Source: Manduca sexta
Lineage: Eukaryota; Arthropoda; Insecta; Lepidoptera; Sphingidae
Assembly: GCF_014839805.1 (NCBI RefSeq)
Contig: NC_051126.1
Location: 10,858,609-10,922,608, forward strand
DNA: 64,000 bases
Direction: 5' to 3'
Numbering within the stretch: the first letter of the stretch is position 1; each line of letters starts with the position of its first letter. The notes beneath the pieces were generated by a model. The model was given only the letters and a program-made list of their open reading frames with translations, searched no databases and was not told where the DNA came from. Shown here piece by piece: positions 10,258-21,867 of the stretch. The translations under genes and the position numbers were made by a program.

Positions 10258-11400
10258 AAAACATCATGTATAGTGAAAACATAAATATAGTATTTTTAAT
10301 AAATAAATGTCGGATATTAAATACCTAGTGAAACTTTTATTCGGGTGAATTAAAATAAAACAACGTGTTGCCGATGCTAAGACTAGATTTTAATTTAAAT
10401 TAGTAACATATTACAACAGTGACAATAAACAAATATCAGACCGTATGTAGGCTTATTCCATGAATTGAGACGGTGTCAAAGGCAGCAATCCAGTACAGAC
10501 GCTTCGGGACATTGAATAACTAAGGATAGTTCGGGACGTTACACAACTACCTTCTCAATGCTGTCACGGACATATGGAAGCTATTTGCCATGCGCTAAAG
10601 AATCGTTAAATGTATCGATTAAGTTTATTTGTCAGCTGTTCGAGCCTACAATTGTTTAATTTAAATATAAAAGACTACGATAATCTTAAATTCGACTTAA
10701 ATTTTTCAAAATAATGTCTTACCCTTGCTCTAATATTACGCACACACACAAACTAGTATGATCGCAGAGGTAATCACAATCACAAACCTAATGACTTTTT
10801 CAGGCCAATTGTCATAATACATATTGTATTATCCATAGATGTCTGACTCCGGGACAACATGGGCGTATATTGTGTGCCAAACTTAACGATGCAGTCTCGC
10901 GAAGGTGTGTTCCACAGTACCATTAAGTAATTGAACGAACTGTTTCTATACCAATACACAAATGCTTTTTATCATCAACATTTTTTACTATAATTTTAGT
11001 AAATTTTACATACAGCGCATTCGTCGTGGCTTCTCTTAAAGTGATACATTTGTAAATGAATTACAATGAAATATTAATACATATAGTGTTATTAAAACAA
11101 TAATGAACAATAACATAACAGCCAGTTATGTCTACACGATGAATAAGTAAAATGAACCCCAAAGAAACCCTCTACTGTGGGGTTTTTAAATACTTGTTTG
11201 AGGTCCAAATAAACGCCATATCTCTAATCCATTTTTCCTATTCAGTTATCAGCAACACACTCATGATTTCTGTGGCGTTGTTGATGTTCTATCCTCATGA
11301 ATGTTGGATCGGGGGCTCCTTATTCTTGTTCGCTGGTTTATCGCAAAAAAAATGTGATTCGAGGAATATTTGGAGTTGTCTAAATACAAAACTATTATAC
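10258..11400. other. AT-rich noncoding DNA
   Basis: A 99-codon frame at 11,152-11,451 has no recognisable domain and overlaps the start of MITE F, so I do not call it a gene. Nothing else is assigned. Confidence 0.4.
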
Positions 11401-11567
11401 ATCGAAATAAAACTAGTTTTCCAATTCTATCCTGGTTTTTCCGCCCCGTGAAAAAAAATGCTGCAGTCTCCGAAATGTCGGGAAAAAAATATTATATAAA
11501 AAACCGCGATAAACTACGAAAATTAATTTTATTTAGACGTTGAACATAAACGTAAACATAAGCAACC
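11400..11567 (+). mobile_element. MITE F, shortened copy
   Basis: The left arm (aaactagttttccaattc, tatcctggttttt) is joined early to the right arm (gctgcagtctccgaaatg, tcgggaaaaaaatatt, accgcgataaac). The central part is missing. The outer cgtaaacataag motif follows as in other F copies. Confidence 0.55.
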
Positions 11568-13776
11568 ATTACAAAACGATTCCATATACTATCTATATGT
11601 ATAATGCTAAAATTTTTAATATACCTAAACGAATCCAAAAATCCATTTTAAACACGATACAATCAACAAGATAAAATACAATTTCATCGTTTCAAAGTTA
11701 AGAACAGAACTAACAGAATTAACAATAAATATTTACAAAAACAAAGTCCATATTTGTCCATGACCGAGCTAAGTACACGGCACAAATTTTAATCACTATA
11801 CTCAGGCTATGGGTTAATTAATCACACTGGCGTCCCGAGGGAGACGATGCCTACTGCATTTTAAAACTCGAGTTAATTGTAAAAAATGGATAGCTTTAAT
11901 TAATGCATCCGTGTAAATAATGCTTTAGGGCAATGTTTGATAGTGGATTTACGGGTACTTAGTATAATTTTTCATAGTATTATATTTAATTTTAAGGATT
12001 GAAAAATATTTTTTTCGGGTAAAAATATAGGTAATTTTTAAGCACACGGGCAAGCATTCTCACGGGCACAGAATGAGTTTGCTTTTACAGGGTAAGTAAT
12101 AGGTTTAATAGTGGATTTACGAATACTTAGTAACATTTTTAATAGTATATTAATTTTAAGAATTAGTAATTTTTTTACCGAATTAAAGATAAATTTATTT
12201 TTTTTTATTATACGAGTGCAGCACAGTAACTTCGTTATATATTTATTTATTAATAAGACATGGCCACAATGTGAGCACTTACGTTGCAATTAACAATTAT
12301 ATAAACTTACTATGTAAAGTTTATATTTATAACAGACATGCACATTGTACATTGCACCTTTATTTAACCCACAATATAAACATATATGTAAATGTTTGTA
12401 AATCTTACAAATTATCAAAATCGCACACATTAAAGTGCCTTCTACTAGTCAAGTCCTGATTACCGTAGAAATTAACTCAGATTCATTCCAACGAAATAAC
12501 TCAAAATTCGCAATTCCATCGAGGTTCCATAGAAGAATTAAATAACACTTCAAGAAAATCAACGTAATCCGCACATAAATAGCTAACACTATTCCAAGGC
12601 GACGGGATTTGGAAATTTCTGGAACGTTACCCCGTGTTCCACAAGGAGCGTAAATCTCGCCGTGTGACAGCGGTTTGTTTCGAATGGGCCCATGATTTGT
12701 CACAACAAATTATTCAGACGCCTTGTCGTTTTGAAAAGGGTGTCTTTTTCTGAATGACGACATAATTTCGGTTGTGAATTGGCACTAATAAGACATTTTG
12801 TCAGTTTTAGGCATGGGATTTTACGAGTGTTCATCAGACACAGAAATTGTACTATACAGTGGGTATTTATATATTTTTATATGCATATAAAATGAGGTTC
12901 AATTGTAAAAAGGGACGTACTGCTTAACTAATAACAACGTTAATAATTTTGATGTCTGATATGCCGACTACACAGAGTCCCATAAAATCAGAATGCTAAT
13001 AAAATATCTTTTGCATCTCTTTATAAATCCAACCTGTAGTTATGTACAAAAAACAGATTGTCAGAAACAATATTGAGATTGCATTAAAATTAAATAACTC
13101 GCCGTTAATTTCCCCCCGGTACATCAACACTTCGCGTAAAGAATATTAAACATTTTCATTAAATGCAAGTTGAAGTAAATAGTGCATAGCGATATTGTTT
13201 CACTGAAGAGAAATTACTTCGACGACTTGACTAGTTCAACGTTGCTATACAAGATGGCGCTTTTCCCTGCCAAGTTAGATGAATGAATGTTTGTGCAAGA
13301 ACTGTATTCCTGTTTAATGATTTTATTGGAAATTATTAACTGGGTATTTTTAAAACTAAACAAGAAATGTCCAGTGTCACGTGCATAAAAAAAATCCTTG
13401 AAAAGCTCAAACATGCCCGCAATGGGAACCGCTCAGCCTTGGAGCATAGCTTTCAAGCGAATCTAATAAGAAATTTTTATACAAATAACCTCAAAAAGCC
13501 ACCTTCTTTTTATCTGCCCTGAAGTCAGTCTAATACAGGGTTGTCATAAAACACTTTTTAAGTATAATAATGCAGAAAGGGTTCGGCTTGGTTTTTAGTC
13601 CGGGTCCCTTCTTGATGCCAAGCCTTTCTGAGGAAATTCAATTTTACGCAAATAAAATTAATGAAATACTTATATATAAAATATTGTAAAATCATACCAA
13701 ATTACGGACTAACTATTTGCGGCTGATTTTAATAAACTTTCGAAACCGTTAAATACATGTAAATTGTAAAAATAAT
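11568..13776. other. AT-rich noncoding DNA
   Basis: Several 60-85 codon frames on both strands overlap one another and carry no domain. A locally repeated phrase (tagtggatttacgggtactta near 11,941 and a variant near 12,109) suggests an old local duplication of about 170 bp. Confidence 0.4.
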
Positions 13777-14023
13777 AAAAAAATAACTTATCTGCGAACT
13801 TGATTCAATCAAATTTTATCCTTATCGCTCGGCCCCATGTCCATACAACCCGATTCCTACCGGCTTCCCTTTAAGGTTTATTTCCGAACGTCTTCGTTTT
13901 TAAAAAATAACTTATCTGCGAACTTGATTCAATCAAATTTTATCCTTATCGCTCGGCCCCATGGCCATACAACCCGATTCCTACCGGCTTCCCTTTAAGG
14001 TTTATTCCCGAACGTCTTCGTTT
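13777..14023. repeat. Tandem duplication, two 124-bp units
   Basis: Units 13,777-13,900 and 13,901-14,023 differ at only about two positions (catgtcc/catggcc and tttattt/tttattc). Each unit joins a unique piece (ataacttatctgcgaacttg) to the head of repeat D (aacccgattcctaccggc). The high identity indicates a recent duplication. Confidence 0.85.
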
Positions 14024-14125
14024 TTGTTTTCTGTTCAATTGGCCGCGATATATTAACTAAGGCAATGTTTATTTGCATCGGGTTACATTTTGAAAATTTT
14101 CCCCCGTCGCCACTGCCATGTAGCT
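13955..14125 (+). mobile_element. Repeat D, near full length
   Basis: It runs from ccatacaacccgattcctac through ttttctgttcaattgg and ttaactaaggcaatg to the tail tttgaaaattttccccc and cgccactgcc. The head is repeated upstream by the 124-bp duplication. Confidence 0.65.
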
Positions 14126-15278
14126 GTATTATGATTTAGAATTGACGTCCAACAAGTATTTCCTCTTACATATTGAGCTAATATAAAATATGAATATGGA
14201 TACAAATTGAAGAAAATTTTCGTCTGTCGTTTCGCGGAGTTTTCATAAATCACAAGTGACAACTCGCGTCTAGACTCAGTAACCCTTTGAAAAGTTTCTT
14301 TGAACGTTAGCAAATGGACTTATAAAATACGGTACGTATGTGTTACATAGATATAGACTTTGCTAGTGATTCTGTCCGTTTATCCTTCTCATGTAAATAT
14401 GGAAGTTTGTGAAGATTTTTTGAATGTCTCATCTCGTATAAGCAGTTGAGTGCATTTGAATAATTTGATATATGGATAAAGTAAGTCCCTAAATAATCAT
14501 ACGAGCTAATAAGCTCTAGAAAAAGTAAAATATAATAAAATTCCTGAAAAAGACATTCACACGAGTAAATCCACCAACAACTTTTTATAAGATAACTACA
14601 ATAACTGTTTTTTTTTTTTTATTTTATTAATTAATACCTACTTACATTCACGTATATATCAATAAAAGCAAAATCTTCATACTTAGCATTTTTTAATTTA
14701 TAGTCGTTTTGGTGACGGACTCCAGCAAGGAAGGAAACTTATTTAAATTCCTGCAAGCGAAACACGCCTCTACTTTCATCACATAAAGCCGTATATAGCA
14801 ACGCGACGCCACGGAAGAAAACCTAATGTCCCCGATACCCCGCACTGATGTATAAATATGTTTCGTCAACCCCAAAAAATATTTATATTTTCTAAGCGAT
14901 AAAACTGCTCGATAAGCGGAACACACGTCAAATGTTTAGTAAATTTTAACCGTAATGTATGTATATAGATGTGAAATTACACTGTACTGTGAACATTGAT
15001 TAATGACTACTCCATTAAGGTTGGAGCACATGTGAAAAACCTCATGCCACGTGACGCGATGCCAATCAGATATTACTGTATTGCGTGGACTCCATGTTAT
15101 TGCGATTCGTAGATAATCAATAGTCAACTTAAAATAGTGATCACACCTTTTTATTAGACTATTGCATTGGTAGCAAAATTATATTATAAAATGAATGAAA
15201 ACCTGTTCGATCATTAGGACAGGCAGTCAAAACTTCCGCCAATGCGAAATTTCTCGAGATATTGATAATATTCTTTTA
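14126..15278. other. AT-rich noncoding DNA
   Basis: Minus-strand frames at 14,083, 14,693 and 14,936 (63-77 codons) have no domain. No repeat assigned. Confidence 0.4.
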
Positions 15279-15518
15279 ACACGCACACCTTTTATCCCCG
15301 AGGGGGTAGGCAGAGGCGCAACTGATACACCCATTTTCCACCACGTGTGTATTCCGTCCCGTGATGTGATAAGGGCGAGCCTATTACCATAACAGGCACG
15401 AATTGCAGATTCCGGGCTGATATTGAATAGAAAAACTTAACTTTGCCGACTCGCAGATCAACCTCAAGACCTCAATACTGCAGTCGTATCGTAATACAAA
15501 TACGCCATCAAGACAGTC
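15279..15518 (-). mobile_element. SINE A, near full length
   Basis: The tail side has ccccgagggggtaggcagag. The body has attccgtcccgtgatgtg and ccgggctgatattgaa. The head has cctcaatactgcagtcg and tacgccatcaagacagt. The B-box region is diverged. Confidence 0.75.
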
Positions 15519-15664
15519 ATATAATATAGTCTTAAACATACGCCAATATCAGCACTAAGGTTTAGGAAAAATAAAAAAGGTATTGTTAGAGAAAATTTAG
15601 TATATCTTTAGGTAACTTTAGCACCTGTCAATTGACCGTCGACACCAGCTAGCGAATATTTCTC

Positions 15665-15812
15665 TTTTATTGTTGGTTTAAATGACGCGACGAGCTTGCC
15701 GTTTGCCTGATGGTAAGCGATACGACCACCGATAAACAGTAGAAACACCATCCAACACCTTAAATCACAAAGTACGGTTTGTTATTCGAGATCATCCTGA
15801 GACATGAGATGT
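15665..15812 (-). mobile_element. Repeat C, 3' half
   Basis: It contains gacgcgacgagcttgccg, gatggtaagcgatacgacc and agtagaaacaccatcc, and ends near gagatgttaagtct. This is a 5'-truncated copy of the A-tailed family. Confidence 0.7.
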
Positions 15813-16634
15813 TAAGTCTAAATGATTCAAACATTAAAGGTACATTACTATTACTGCTTGTTTTATACTCAGAAATTATGTAAAGCCTGCGGCCTTGAGA
15901 TCTGAATCTAATATATAAAGAAATTTTTACTCCTCAACCGCTATAATTCATATTCCACGAATACAAATATGTTGGTAAGTTATGTAAATATTCACGTGTA
16001 TCACAAATTCTTTATATACTTCGCACGTTTCTGGTGTATTTATGTCGGCCGTCATAAGCCGCCGTTAACACTACATTCGAAGCTAAATCTCAGGACAAAA
16101 AGTTGGAGGCTGTGGAGCGACGTAGACAAATCGTTTTCCATATTCAGTAGAGCGGGACCCGCTATACTTTTCTTTACTATACAGTTTACATGGGCAGGGG
16201 AGACAGGGGAGACAGAGGAGGCAGGGGACATAGCTAGGTAACTACCCCTAACCTAAATATGGTATGTTGCTGTAATTAAATTGTTAAACGCTCGCATTTG
16301 AGTAATTTTACAACTTCGATTATTTTTTATACTCTTGATTTGCGACTTCTCCCTCCCTCCCCTCCACTTCCTGACCCAGAAGCTGGGTATACTCGAGACA
16401 ATTTAGATTATGTATGCAGCGTAATAGGTACCTTCATTTTATGGCAACAGACAGAAATGTTATAGAAAATTGATCCGTAAAAGTACCAACTCCCAACAGA
16501 CTGAGACGAAAGTTCAAATATTCTAATCAAGGCACGCTACCTGCTTTTCGAATGTAGTTGAAAAAGTTAATATTTATTACTATTGACAATGAAATCGGAG
16601 CAGTAACTTGAGATTAGTGCATACAAAGTTTCCC
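15813..16634. other. Noncoding DNA
   Basis: A 90-codon frame at 15,969-16,241 has no domain. Its end is a purine-rich set of short repeats (gggagacaggggagacag near 16,197). No gene supported. Confidence 0.4.
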
Positions 16635-17078
16635 TGACACGTCTGTCTGTCTATTTGAACGCGATAAACTAAAAAACTACACAATACACATACACATCAC
16701 GCATTTAGCATGCCATAAGGCGTATGCAGTAGCGCAACCAGGGCACCTACTTTTCGCCAAGTGTGTTCCGTCCCATGATGAGATAAGGGGCGAGCCTATC
16801 GCCATATCGGCCTAAGGCTCCGGGCTGATACTGAGAGAAAACCCCAAATATAACTTTGCCCGACTTGGGATTAGAACCCAAAACATCTGAGCGCTGCAGT
16901 ACCGCGTAAGCAGTACAACTACGCCACCGAGGCAAACTATCGAACAGAGTTTCATACGGTTTTCACCAATGAAGGGAAATCAAGAGCAAGGTATATATAA
17001 TCCATTAATGTTTTGTGCAGAAAAAAATAGGCTTATAATATACTCTGCTATCCGTACTTAGCCGAGGGAGGGCGCTAG
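16635..17078 (+). mobile_element. Helitron-like element split by a SINE A
   Basis: The left piece at about 16,635-16,680 reads gtctgtctgtctatttgaac and gcgataaactaaaaaac. The right piece resumes at 16,934 (aaactatcgaacagag, catacggttttcaccaatg) and ends with a GC block and GGCGCTAG at 17,071-17,078, followed by T. That CTAG plus T end is the Helitron signature. The insert is the SINE at 16,681-16,933. Confidence 0.55.
16681..16933 (-). mobile_element. SINE A inserted in a Helitron-like repeat
   Basis: It has gtgttccgtcccatgatg, gcgagcctatcgccatat and the head cagtacaactacgccaccg. The flanks aaactac (16,674-16,680) and aaactat (16,934-16,940) look like a 7-bp target duplication with one change. 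Confidence 0.75.
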
Positions 17079-17346
17079 TCAAAAATAAACTGATCCAAAA
17101 TATAAACTATACGTGTATAACTATAGATATAAATATGAACGTAATGTAAGAAATCTTTACCAGTTTACTTTCAGGTGACAAACACCTAGCTAATAAATAA
17201 AGACATAGAAATATACAATGTTCAGCACTGAATAATATTCCCAAACCGTCGTCTCTGCCGTTCACACTTATTTGACGCTTTATAACTGACTTGCAGATTC
17301 TTTTTCTAAATTTCGATGTAATATTTTCTGTCGTGTTATATACTGA

Positions 17347-17590
17347 TTGCCTTGTTGGCGTAGCTGTATAGCGTACGCGATACGACCACTGCTCTTAGGT
17401 CCTGGGATCGAATCCCTAATCAGAGTGTTATTGGGTTTTGCTGCTCAGTCTTAAAGTCTGGAATCAATGACCAATTGACAATAGGCTTTACCCCTATTAA
17501 CTTCATGGGACGGAACACTCATGGTGAAGAATGGGTGCCCGGATTGCACCACTGCCTAACTGCCCAACTTTAAAAAAGACTTTATGTATG
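17347..17590 (+). mobile_element. SINE A, near full length
   Basis: The head has a tRNA-like A box (gttggcgtagctgtatag) and B box (gggatcgaatccc). The body carries tgctgctcagtc and catgggacggaacac. The tail ends in tatgtatgta. The tail hairpin is degraded. Confidence 0.75.
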
Positions 17591-17594
17591 TACC

Positions 17595-17715
17595 GTGTAT
17601 TTCATTTTCATCATTCCAGCCCTTGAATCGTCCACTGCTGAACATAGGCCTCCCCCATTGAGCGCCACAGGGACCGGTTTTGGCCTCATTCATCGGACTC
17701 CAGCGACCATCACCA
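17595..17715 (-). repeat. SINE B-related or LINE 3'-end fragment
   Basis: It carries cgtccactgctgaacatagg and cctcccccattgagcg, phrases common in lepidopteran SINE and LINE tails and related to family B. No head is present. Confidence 0.5.
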
Positions 17716-18560
17716 CATTTATAGTACTTTATTTAATTTAATTTCAATAAACGCCGTGTCCATTGTTTAGTAGCTCCTTGTATAAAGGAAAAGACACCCG
17801 TCGTCGAACACTCACAAAGATTCGCCAATCGCGGCCGCGTCGTACTGAATACTGTTTTCTTTCCTTATTGTGTTATAAGATTTTCCCTTTCAATTCACTC
17901 GGATAGATACAAAATTGGAGTTCCTTGTCGATTTTGTTGTCTATTTGTCACGCCATTCTAAAACTTATGTGTTGGTGCGATTTGACGGTATTAAAGTGGG
18001 CTTTGTGCTTTTATTAAATTCCGTATAATTCAGGGTTGCGTAAGATTTGACGTAAATACATTTACTGATGATTATTTTAGTCCATAATACACACTCACAA
18101 CCTTATCTCAAATGTATGTGTGCGTGATAAACAAACGAATAATATGGAATAAGAAATCTAATAAAACAATTTAATGGATTGCTAATAAGTTTGCATTTGT
18201 AAACTTATTCACAAAATCAAGTGTTAAGTAATCGTTAATTCTCGAACGCAGTTCATTTCTTTCGTTTTAAGGCACCCATTTCTTCCCACAGGCCGCGGTT
18301 TTATCCCGTCTTTGGTTCTCAATAAATCAGCCCCAGCTTCAAGTCCATCTCGATTTTGGTCTACACTCATCGTAACTTTATTCCTGTTTTTCTCAATGAC
18401 TTGGATATTTGAGTATGTATCAAAAAGGTGGCATAAGATATCAAGTATTTTTAAAATTATGTTTTATTGTGTTTTATTAAGGTCCTGTTTCATCTAGCTG
18501 TGGTCACGGGGGAACATATGAAGTCCGGGAAGTGATGAAATCTTGTTCTTCTAATATTGA
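17716..18560. other. Noncoding DNA
   Basis: A 61-codon frame at 18,312-18,497 encodes a hydrophobic stretch, but it lacks any recognisable domain and I treat it as chance. Confidence 0.4.
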
Positions 18561-18563
18561 TGA

Positions 18564-18766
18564 TGGTAGGATATATTTTATATCCGCCCGGATAGCGACC
18601 AATGTGCACAAAGTGTTAAAACCGCTATAGTCGCCAACGTAAGTCGCATTCCGGGATCAGCTGTATATATCCGGTTCCAACAGGCCGGCATAATTGTGTC
18701 GACTGCCGAAAAGTAATCATCATTGACATTGTATTGGACCCCACTCTACTTACCATCAAGTGTTGT
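18564..18766 (+). mobile_element. Repeat E
   Basis: It starts tggtaggatatattttatat, then has tccggttccaacaggccgg and gtcgactgccgaaaagtaat, and runs into attggaccccactctac. The partner strand of the terminal hairpin is decayed. Confidence 0.75.
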
Positions 18767-20429
18767 AAAATAATCATCAATCACATCACTACTGGAACAC
18801 AAGGCACATTATATTAAAATGATTTAAAATAAAAGTCACTCCAAAATACATCCATATAAATACCATATAATGGCAAAAATGGTCTGTCTTAAGTTTAAAG
18901 AGCTTTATTATCATACAAACATAATAGGTTTCACTTATGAAATACATATATCTTTGTACTTAAAGTTAATATATACTTACTTTCAGTCTCCGTTACTCGT
19001 CGCGATAATATGTACCTTCAATTTATTTTTAAAGTAATACCACGCTCAATTTCTTTCATATTATTCGGTAATTTTTTATACGGCTATGCACCCTCATATA
19101 GAAAAGTCTTCTATCCTTAATTGATCCTTGACTTAATTAATTCTAGTTAATATTTATTTCGAAAGATTACATGTATTTATTTCGTATATTTTGTTGTACG
19201 TTACATATGAGGCAGAATTAGTAGTGTTTTTTTTTAATCAAAACTGTCTTAAAACTTTAAATATTTTGTATGCTCTTGAATTAATATTTTCCAATATCAA
19301 TATCAGTGATTTGCAGCCAAATCAATATCACTCCGATAGGAATCCAATCGGCAAAGTTAGATATCAAGATTTAGTAGGTCAGCGGTACATTTACGTTGGT
19401 CTTTCCAAACGTATAACCCTAGAAAAGTTTCTATAAGTAATACACTTCTTGAGACACCGTACCAGATTGCCTCTAGATTACATTGGATAGATTCCAAGAA
19501 GGAAATGTTCTAATGTAATAAAACATTCCACTTTTAAAATGTTTACTAGTGAGAGTGCGAGGTTGTGAGCATAACACTGTTTTTTTTTCAAATACGTATA
19601 TATAGGGTGTTGCAGAATGGTGATATCAAAAATAACCCTAATTAAAAGGCGTGCAATTGATTATTTATAAAGGTGTTATATTCGTTATATTAGACGCTAT
19701 TTAATTAAATTTCAAATTACCACAAAAATATGGTCTTTACAATAACTAGGTATTAAGTCGACGATCGCATGGTTCCTGTACCAATATTTTATTACATGGA
19801 TTTTGCTTAAATTTTATATTTATTTCAAAATTCAATTTTCCTTTTCCAACTTTATCAACAAGCTACAAATCATCTTCGCTTTATGTAGAGTAGTTTTTGA
19901 TATCCTCGTTATGCAGCAACCTGTATATAAGGTAATGACTTTTAAACTTTTTTTTGCTATCATAATTGACATCAATAGGATCTGTTTTTCGCTAGAACAA
20001 TAAATTAAATATACATTTATAATACCTGAAAAATAAAATGGAACAAAAAATAAAAAACATATGAAACACGTCTTTACTATAAAAATAAACTGCACAAAAA
20101 CATCAAATCATTTTTTTTATGTAATTAATTCAATAAAATTGTAGTAATATATTATTATCCAAGTCTTTAATTTAGAATTGTTCGAGGGAAGCTCGGGATT
20201 CTAGCTGATGTCGCAGTTGATATAGGGTTCTGGGAGTCTAGCAAGAATTATACACTTACCTACTCGGCTTGATCCCGGTTACTTACAAACTTACTCTGGA
20301 AAATTTATGTGAAAAGATAGACGCAAGAGTTAGGGATGTTTCTAGACGTCCTACGTTTATACCTGAAGCTTCTTATGTAGTTTGTAAACTAAGCTTAGAT
20401 AGCTTATTTTAGGTCGCATAATCTATCTA
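18767..20429. other. AT-rich noncoding DNA
   Basis: Frames at 19,191 and 19,803/19,832 (66-87 codons) are AT-biased and without domains. A phrase near 19,600 (tatagggtgttgcagaatgg) may be a transposon end, but no partner was found. Confidence 0.4.
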
Positions 20430-20548
20430 TCTATACTTATAATAAATCTGTAGAGAGGTCAATTCTGTACATGAAATATATTTCCAAAATAACTATCAGG
20501 GGGTGATTAGGGATTGATACTGATGCCAAAAATGCAATTAGTAAAATT

Positions 20549-20581
<33 letters not shown>

Positions 20582-20850
20582 ATAACCGTTATAGAAACAA
20601 AAACTACTCGACGGATTTTAACGAAACTTGGTACAATTATTTGTCATACTCCTGTGCTGGTTATAGTATACTTTTCATCACGCTACAATTAATAGGAGCA
20701 GAGCAGTGAAGGTAAATGTTGGGAAAACGGGAGAAGTTATTCCATTTTTAAGCTTCCGTCGCGTGTGCAACCTTAATGGTTAAAGCTACACAGAAATCAT
20801 GTATGACGGAAATGTTCTCCTTAAAATTATGTAAAAAATATCCCACGACA
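20430..20850 (+). mobile_element. Helitron, 5' part (third 5'-end type)
   Basis: The 5' end reads TCTATACTTATAATAAATCTG and continues gagaggtcaattctgtac, with a TGTC microsatellite at 20,551-20,581. Downstream text (aataggagcagagcagtg, gcttccgtcgcgtgtg, atcatgtatgacgg) is homologous to the middle of the Helitrons at 21,118 and 56,885, though the 5' ends differ. No CTAG end was found, so the 3' end is lost or diverged. Confidence 0.6.
20551..20581. repeat. TGTC microsatellite
   Basis: Nearly eight perfect TGTC units lie inside a Helitron. Confidence 0.95.
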
Positions 20851-20954
20851 GCATATGTCTATCTTTTATAGTTGCCTCACAATAACACGTGTAACTCCCG
20901 ATAGCTTAGCAGTTCGAAGCTTTCTCAATATATTTGTCTACTCTTACGTTTATA

Positions 20955-21060
20955 ACACTCTCAGTCAGCCCCGGATCTAGGGGGAGGGCAAGCCAGGGCC
21001 CGTGCCCCGGGCGGCGAATTTAGAGGGCGGGAAATACAAACTTGGCAGACGAATACACAT
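20955..21060. repeat. GC-rich fragment (cccggatctaggggg)
   Basis: A block with agccccggatctagggggag and ccgtgccccgggcggcg stands out from the AT-rich surroundings. A looser relative may lie at 46,007-46,140 (agatttagggag, cgcctagggcctcg). It is probably a repeat fragment of unknown class. Confidence 0.35.
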
Positions 21061-21117
21061 CTCATCATTAACGCAACTTTGACTACTGCGACACCTATAC
21101 TCTATACTATCTATACT

Positions 21118-21867
21118 TCTATACTATTATATAAAGCTGAAGAGTTTGTTTGTTTGTTTGAACGCGCTAATCTCGGGAACTACCAGTCCAAACTGAAAAA
21201 TTCTTTTTGCGTTGGATAGCCCTTTGTTCATGGAGTGCTATAGGCTATATATCATCACGCTATACCCAATAGGAGCGGAGCAGTAATGGCTAATCTCAGG
21301 AACTACCGGTCCAAACTGAAAAATTCTTTTTGCGTTGGATAGCCCTTTGTTCGTGGAGTGCTCTAAGTTATATATCATCACGCTATGACCAAAAGAAGCG
21401 GAGCAGTAATGGCTAATCTCAGGAACTACCAGTTTGAACTGAAAAAATCGTTGTGTTGGATAGCCCTTTATTTGTGGGGTGCTATAGGCTGTATATCATC
21501 ACGCTATGACCAATAGGAGCGGAGCAGTAATGAAACATGTTGCAAATACGGGGACAATTTATTAGTTTTGGGAGCTTCTGTTGCGTGCGCTGCGTAAACG
21601 GTTAAAGTTATGCAACAATGATGTATGACGGGATTATCCCTCTTAAAAAGTTCTAAAAAATATATTATAAAACAAAGTCCCCGCTGCATCCGTCTGCCTG
21701 AACGTCTTAAACTCAAAAACTACCCAACGTATTAAGATAAAATTTGGTATGGAGACAGTTTGAAACCCTGGGAAGAACATAGGCTCCCGGGAAACGACTA
21801 CTTTTATAATGGAAAACTTTAGCCTGAAAAACTTTATAACGCGGGCGGAGCCGCGAGCAAAAGCTAG
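21118..21867 (+). mobile_element. Non-autonomous Helitron with three 123-bp repeats
   Basis: The 5' end is TCTATACTATTATATAAAGC, followed by a TTTG tetranucleotide run and gaacgcgctaatctc. Tandem units begin at 21,166, 21,289 and 21,412. The 3' end has the hairpin gcgggcggagccgcg and AAAGCTAG at 21,860-21,867, followed by T. No Rep/helicase gene is present. Several TCTATACT copies upstream make the exact 5' base uncertain. A larger copy lies on the minus strand at 56,885-58,011. Confidence 0.8.
21166..21530 (+). repeat. 123-bp tandem array, three units
   Basis: Each unit begins gctaatctc and includes aactgaaaaattctttttgc, gatagccctttg, atatcatcacgctat and aggagcggagcagtaatg. The period of 123 bp is the same as in the minus-strand relative. 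Confidence 0.85.

Noticed and set aside
13214..13414. Short minus-strand ORF near 13.3 kb as a gene
   Set aside because: No domain, and it sits in AT-rich DNA with equal-length frames on both strands nearby.
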